DNA from: Auanema rhodensis | Taxonomy: Eukaryota > Nematoda > Chromadorea > Rhabditida > Rhabditidae | Length of the DNA stretch: 64,000 nucleotides | Reading direction: 5' to 3' | Assembly (NCBI GenBank): GCA_964057225.1 | Contig: OZ059897.1 | Span: 10,726,001 to 10,790,000, forward strand | Part shown: positions 63,755-64,000 of the stretch, piece after piece | Layout: every line of letters begins with the position of its first letter | Numbering within the stretch: the first letter of the stretch is position 1 | Made by a program: the position numbers and the translations under genes | The notes under the pieces: generated by a model | What the model was told of the DNA's origin: nothing | Seen by the model: only the letters and a program-made list of their open reading frames with translations | The model's database searches: none

Positions 63755-64000
63755 TTTTTTGTTTTGAAATTTAAATGCTATAAACATATTGCTTGCTTGT
63801 CTTGTTAGATTTGTTTAATTCAAATACTTATTTAAGTTCTAACAATTTTCGATTTAATCACGTTCAATCAACTATATTGTTTTCAAAAATGAAGACATCT
63901 TTCAATTTTTGGTCATTGATTAGAATTTTCATGTTGTCACACAGAAATTGAAGAATCTTAGTTCATTTCAGTAACAATGAACACACTAACTTTGTTAAGT

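Larger units (their letters stand above)
29908..64000 (+). repeat. tRNA-His tandem array, right block (3' part of copy 48, copies 49-150)
   Basis: Uninterrupted array of over 34 kb that runs off the window, ending in spacer about 15 bp before the next expected tRNA. It mixes runs of exact consensus copies (43796-47834, 48759-49826, 62027-63422) with stretches in which classes alternate. A seven-copy series of tRNA classes (31511-33574) recurs in the same order at 36494-38557. No insertion, inversion or strand switch was seen. Confidence 0.97.

Noticed and set aside
1-64000. tRNA-derived SINE family
   Set aside because: Copies are strictly head-to-tail with constant spacing, have no poly(A) or retroposon tail, no target duplications, and retain full cloverleafs with terminators.
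1-64000. Host protein-coding genes in the spacers
   Set aside because: Spacers are under 270 bp, AT-rich, full of stops in all frames and tandemly repeated.

Overview
The window is a eukaryotic, almost certainly invertebrate (nematode suggested, not proven) satellite-like array in which every unit carries one tRNA-His gene. The head-to-tail unit is about 332 bp (329-334 bp). Each holds a 72-nt tRNA with anticodon GTG, discriminator A73, no CCA and no intron, followed directly by a T6 Pol III terminator. I count 150 copies, all on the + strand, one of them split by a transposon. About 60 match one consensus exactly. The others fall into recurring sequence classes with changes at structurally important positions (A14G, G10A, G19A, G53A and so on), arranged in higher-order repeats. 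Substitutions use standard tRNA numbering; the consensus is that of the copy at 515-586.

Layout: 1-14679, array copies 1-44. 14680-24854, a full-length LTR retrotransposon (element 1, minus strand, about 10.2 kb, LTRs that read as identical) inserted in a spacer. 24855-26022, copies 45-47 and the 5' part of copy 48. 26023-29907, a second, shorter LTR element (element 2, plus strand, about 3.9 kb, LTRs that read as identical, most of pol deleted) inserted in the T-arm of copy 48. 29908-64000, the 3' end of copy 48 and copies 49-150. With both insertions removed the array is one uninterrupted stretch of about 50 kb that runs off both window edges.

Element 1 encodes one uninterrupted 2462-codon polyprotein with Ty3/gypsy order PR-RT-RNase H-IN (GPY/F C-terminus). 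Between Gag and protease, in the same frame, sits a secreted, membrane-anchored, Env-like segment with a signal peptide, a furin-like site and a transmembrane helix. Both elements have a primer-binding site matching the 3' end of tRNA-Gln, not the tRNA-His around them. The nematode guess rests only on the resemblance of element 1 to Cer1-type long single-ORF elements; any metazoan with Ty3/gypsy elements would fit the tRNA.

There are no host protein-coding genes. Small open frames inside the array read through tRNA genes and are artefacts.
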